A stretch of 34,184 nt of DNA, from positions 1 through 34,184 of the forward strand of contig NZ_MBUA01000028.1 in the NCBI RefSeq assembly GCF_014332695.1. The letters run 5' to 3'. The notes below the pieces were generated by a model. It ran no database searches and was not told the DNA's origin. It saw only the letters and a list, made by a program, of their open reading frames with translations. The position numbers and the translations under genes were made by a program. Shown in pieces: positions 31,727 through 34,184 of the stretch. Within the stretch, counting starts at the first letter, position 1. Every line of letters begins with the position of its first letter. Origin of the DNA: Flavihumibacter stibioxidans. Its GTDB lineage: Bacteria > Bacteroidota > Bacteroidia > Chitinophagales > Chitinophagaceae.

Positions 31727-32236
31727 AGCAGCCTTCATTTTTTCCACCATCTTCAGTGTGGCGGGGCAATACTGGATATTCTGTTTGTGCACGTGCATAT
31801 AATCCACCGCCTTCTTTTTGGAGAGGTGCGGAAAGCCCGCGCAGTCTGCAGGTCGCACTTCATAAATGGAACACATATTGGATTTCTTATCCAGGAACTG
31901 GCAGGGTTGTGTCACATTCATCCAGTCCTTGTCCTTTTTATCGAAGAACAACCATTTTTCCTTGAAGGCATCCACACTCATTCCCATGTGGGCGGAAATG
32001 CGCTTGAGGTCAGCATTGGTGAAAGTGGGACTCATCGTTTTGCAGCAGTTGGCGCAAGTCAGGCAATCCACTTCTTCCCAAACCTGTTTTTCCAGTGAGG
32101 GTGTCAGCTTATCCAACCCCCTTGGCCTTTCGTTTTCGATTTTGGTAAGGAAACGCCTCAGTTTGATTTTTTCAGACTGGTATTGTTTACGGAATTTTCG
32201 AAGGTTAACGGCTTTGGGATTCGTCGATGCACTCAT
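31706..32236 (-). CDS. YkgJ-family cysteine-cluster protein
   Basis: This 176-residue protein has the CxxCxxCC signature CLTCANCCKT (about residues 58-67), then PCQFLDKKSNMCSIYEVRPADC and a final cysteine (QYCPATL). It is expected to hold a metal, zinc or an iron-sulfur cluster. The N-terminal 50 residues are basic and helical. The function of the family (UPF0153/YkgJ) is not established. It is tail-to-tail with yraN and divergent from xerD. Confidence 0.92.
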   Translation of the reverse strand: MSASTNPKAVNLRKFRKQYQSEKIKLRRFLTKIENERPRGLDKLTPSLEKQVWEEVDCLTCANCCKTMSPTFTNADLKRISAHMGMSVDAFKEKWLFFDKKDKDWMNVTQPCQFLDKKSNMCSIYEVRPADCAGFPHLSKKKAVDYMHVHKQNIQYCPATLKMVEKMKAASGDIFK

Positions 32237-32305
32237 TATAGCAGTGATGATTTTAGAAAGCGCAATATAAAGGTTTCAATGCGTTAAATTGCTGCCGTAA
32301 CTTTT

Positions 32306-33226
32306 ATGATGCAGAAAATGTGGGCACCTTACAAGAAAGGATTCAAATCCTGGTTGCGGCTGGAAAAATCATTATCCGACCATTCGGTGGAAGCCTACCT
32401 GCATGATATTGAGATGCTCACCCAGTTCCTTGAACTAAGGGGCTGGAATTTCAGTCCGGAGCAGCTTGAGCTGGAACACCTGCAACAGTTCACGCGCTGG
32501 ATTGCAGAACTGGGCATGACCCAGGCCTCGCAGGCAAGGATTTTGTCGGGCCTGCGAAGTTTTTACAAATATTGCTGGGCGGAGCAGATTATTCGTGCCG
32601 ACCCGACCGTATTGCTAGAATCGCCCAAACTAAAAAGGACCCTTCCCGATACCCTGAGTTTCGAGGAAATTGAACTGATCATCGGGGCCATCGACCGCAG
32701 TAAACCGGAAGGCGAGCGCAATAAAGCGATCCTTGAAACCATGTACAGTTGCGGGCTGCGGGTCAGCGAGGTAGTGGGCTTACAGATTTCCTGCCTGTTC
32801 CTGGAAGAAGGTTATATCAGGGTGGTGGGAAAGGGTAACAAGGAGAGACTGGTCCCCATCGGTGAGAATGCCATCCGGCAGATAGGAATCTACCGCGGGC
32901 ATAGCCGGAATTTCTTAACCATCCGGCCGGGAGCGGAGGATATTTTATTCCTGAACCGACGCGGTGGGCCTTTGAGCAGGGTGATGATTTTCCTGATGAT
33001 CAAGGACCTTGCAGCAAAGGCAGGCATCCGCAAAAGCATCTCCCCGCATACTTTCCGACATTCATTTGCCACCCATCTGGTGGAAGGGGGTGCAGACCTG
33101 CGCGCGGTGCAGGAAATGCTGGGGCATGAAAGCATCACCACTACTGAGATCTATACCCATCTCGACCGTGAGTTCCTGAGGAAAACACTTGCGAACCACC
33201 ATCCCGCTTTCAGGTTATCCCATTAA
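32306..33226 (+). CDS. xerD: Site-specific tyrosine recombinase XerD
   Basis: This 306-residue recombinase has an N-terminal SAM-like core-binding domain (about residues 10-95) and a C-terminal catalytic domain (about 115-300). The catalytic residues are all in place: R152 (CGLRVSE), K176 (VGKGNK), H248 and R251 (PHTFRHS), H274 (LGHES) and nucleophile Y283 (IYTHLD). Length, motif spacing and housekeeping neighbours indicate a chromosome-dimer-resolution Xer protein acting at dif. I see no insertion of the kind that marks integron integrases. It lies 26 kb from the cassette array and is not its dedicated integrase. Confidence 0.93.
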   Translation: MMQKMWAPYKKGFKSWLRLEKSLSDHSVEAYLHDIEMLTQFLELRGWNFSPEQLELEHLQQFTRWIAELGMTQASQARILSGLRSFYKYCWAEQIIRADPTVLLESPKLKRTLPDTLSFEEIELIIGAIDRSKPEGERNKAILETMYSCGLRVSEVVGLQISCLFLEEGYIRVVGKGNKERLVPIGENAIRQIGIYRGHSRNFLTIRPGAEDILFLNRRGGPLSRVMIFLMIKDLAAKAGIRKSISPHTFRHSFATHLVEGGADLRAVQEMLGHESITTTEIYTHLDREFLRKTLANHHPAFRLSH

Positions 33227-33295
33227 CCGATCCGTTTCTTTGACGCTCCGTTTTACCATTTATCAAAGCCGCCAACAATTCACCTGGTTCACCGT

Positions 33296-33303
33296 TATAT
33301 TTG
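33296..33303 (+). promoter_or_regulatory. Putative -7 box for DUF2911 gene
   Basis: TATATTTG matches the Bacteroidota -7 consensus TAnnTTTG and is followed by the ATG 20 bases later. A good -33 box at the right distance is not seen. Confidence 0.45.
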
Positions 33304-33322
33304 TTACTCAAATCAGCTCATC

Positions 33323-34159
33323 ATGAAAAAATTGATTTTATCCCTTTCCTTTGCAATTTGCCTGCTGCAGGCTGCTGACGCACAGCAGTTGCGCACCCCG
33401 GCTCCCAGTCCGGCAACTACCATCAAGCAGGAGTTTGCCTTATCCAATGTAGAAGTATCTTATTCCCGTCCGGCTATGCGTGGCCGTAAGGTTTTCGGGG
33501 ACCTGGTTCCATTTGGAAAAGTATGGCGCACAGGTGCCAATAACGCTACCACCATCACTTTTGGTGAAGATGTAATGGTAGGCGACAAAGCCGTACCTGC
33601 CGGAAAATACGGCCTGCTGACCATTCCCGGTCCGGCTGAATGGACCGTCATCCTGTCGAAGCAACTGGACGTAACCAGTCCGGCTGCCTACAAGCAGGAC
33701 CAGGATGTGGCGCGCATCACGGTAAAAGCGGAGAAGCTTCCGATCAGCGTGGAGAATTTCATGATCCTGTTCGACAATGTGCAGCCAACCAGCATGAACC
33801 TGGAGATCGTTTGGGAAAATACCGGTGTAAGTGTTCCGGTGAAAGCCGATATTGAAAAGAAGATCATGTCCCAGATCGACAACCTGATGAATAAGGATAA
33901 CCGTCCTTATTTCGCAGCGGCGATGTACTACCTGGAAAATGGCAAGGACCTGAATAAGGCGCTGGGATGGTTTGATAAGGCTGTTGAGCAGAATCCTTCT
34001 TTCTTCTGGGTACACCACCAGAGGGCCAATTGCCTGGCCAAACTGGGTAAGAAGCAGGAAGCCATTGCAGCCGCAAACAAATCCATTGAACTGGCCAAGG
34101 CAGCCAAAAACGATGATTATGTTGCCCTCAACGAGAAGCTCCTGGCCACGTTGAAATAG
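33323..34159 (+). CDS. Exported DUF2911 protein with TPR-like tail
   Basis: This 278-residue protein has a signal peptide (MKKLILSLSFAICLLQAADA). The DUF2911 domain (about residues 30-170) has the hallmark VEVSYSRPAMRGRKVFGDL, PFGKVWRTGANNATTITF and KYGLLTIPG blocks. A tail of about 90 residues contains a TPR-like unit (ALGWFDKAVEQNPSFFWVHH, LGKKQEAIAAANKSIELAK). The family is common in Bacteroidota; it is exported, and its function is unknown. It ends before the REP-like core at the right edge. Confidence 0.93.
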   Translation: MKKLILSLSFAICLLQAADAQQLRTPAPSPATTIKQEFALSNVEVSYSRPAMRGRKVFGDLVPFGKVWRTGANNATTITFGEDVMVGDKAVPAGKYGLLTIPGPAEWTVILSKQLDVTSPAAYKQDQDVARITVKAEKLPISVENFMILFDNVQPTSMNLEIVWENTGVSVPVKADIEKKIMSQIDNLMNKDNRPYFAAAMYYLENGKDLNKALGWFDKAVEQNPSFFWVHHQRANCLAKLGKKQEAIAAANKSIELAKAAKNDDYVALNEKLLATLK

Positions 34160-34174
34160 TTTTTTTTGTGTTTC

Positions 34175-34184
34175 GCGTCTGACG
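34175..34184. repeat. Partial REP-like arm at window edge
   Basis: GCGTCTGACG matches the core of the six arms at 16465-16640 and is cut off by the end of the window. It also lies just downstream of a gene, as the others do. Ten bases could in principle match by chance. Confidence 0.5.

Noticed and set aside
32306-33226. Tyrosine recombinase as the integrase of the cassette array
   Set aside because: Motif spacing and length are those of XerD, the neighbours are housekeeping genes, and it lies 26 kb from the array. It could act on the sites in trans, but nothing in the sequence shows this.

Overview
The window looks like a chromosomal segment of a Bacteroidota bacterium, most likely Chitinophagaceae. 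The evidence is the family content (DUF3810, DUF2911, DUF2130, DUF6580-like, YkgJ, YraN), candidate promoters of the TAnnTTTG / TTTG type, many short secreted proteins ending in AQ-type signal peptidase sites, and moderate GC in the core genes. Taxonomy is inferred from family content only.

Positions 1-6.43 kb are an AT-rich accessory region and the most unusual part. Eight short modules follow one another, seven of which carry genes, all on the minus strand. They are separated by nine copies (S1-S9) of a palindrome-ended element, usually 188-195 bp, that begins AACG and ends GTT on the plus strand. The 7 or more bases just outside AAC/GTT differ between modules, but the two ends of each module are reverse complements of each other. 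That is the architecture of integron gene cassettes with attC sites, although the sites are longer than classical attC and no integron integrase is visible. Cargo is a HigBA toxin-antitoxin pair with its own promoter and operator, a DUF6000-like protein, a membrane-anchored protein, several small exported proteins (one like an isolated TonB-plug domain) and one module with no evident gene.

Positions 6.43-7.53 kb hold no convincing gene. They contain three unrelated tandem repeat tracts with 22-, 9- and 30-bp units and appear to mark the border between the array and the core genome.

From 7.53 kb onward there is dense core-type coding. In order: a Tat-type metallophosphoesterase, a Gfo/Idh/MocA oxidoreductase and a secreted esterase; a tight four-gene minus-strand operon (GntP permease, RidA, D-threonine-aldolase-type PLP enzyme, M19 dipeptidase) that looks like a D-amino-acid or D-peptide utilisation unit; a DUF2130 coiled-coil protein with a possible PD-(D/E)XK core; six alternating copies of a 17-bp REP-like palindrome arm; and a tandem pair of secreted paralogues. 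Next come a phosphopantetheinyl transferase, dCTP deaminase, a DUF3810 membrane metalloprotease-like protein, acyl-CoA carboxylase beta, RNase HI, an S41 peptidase-like protein, a GNAT acetyltransferase and a serine beta-lactamase-fold protein. A plus-strand run follows (MFS transporter, Crp/Fnr regulator, SRPBCC protein, TrpF-like protein), then a DUF6580-like membrane protein, mannose-6-phosphate isomerase, YraN, YkgJ, XerD and a DUF2911 protein. The last ten bases match the core of the REP-like arm. No rRNA, tRNA or CRISPR was recognised.
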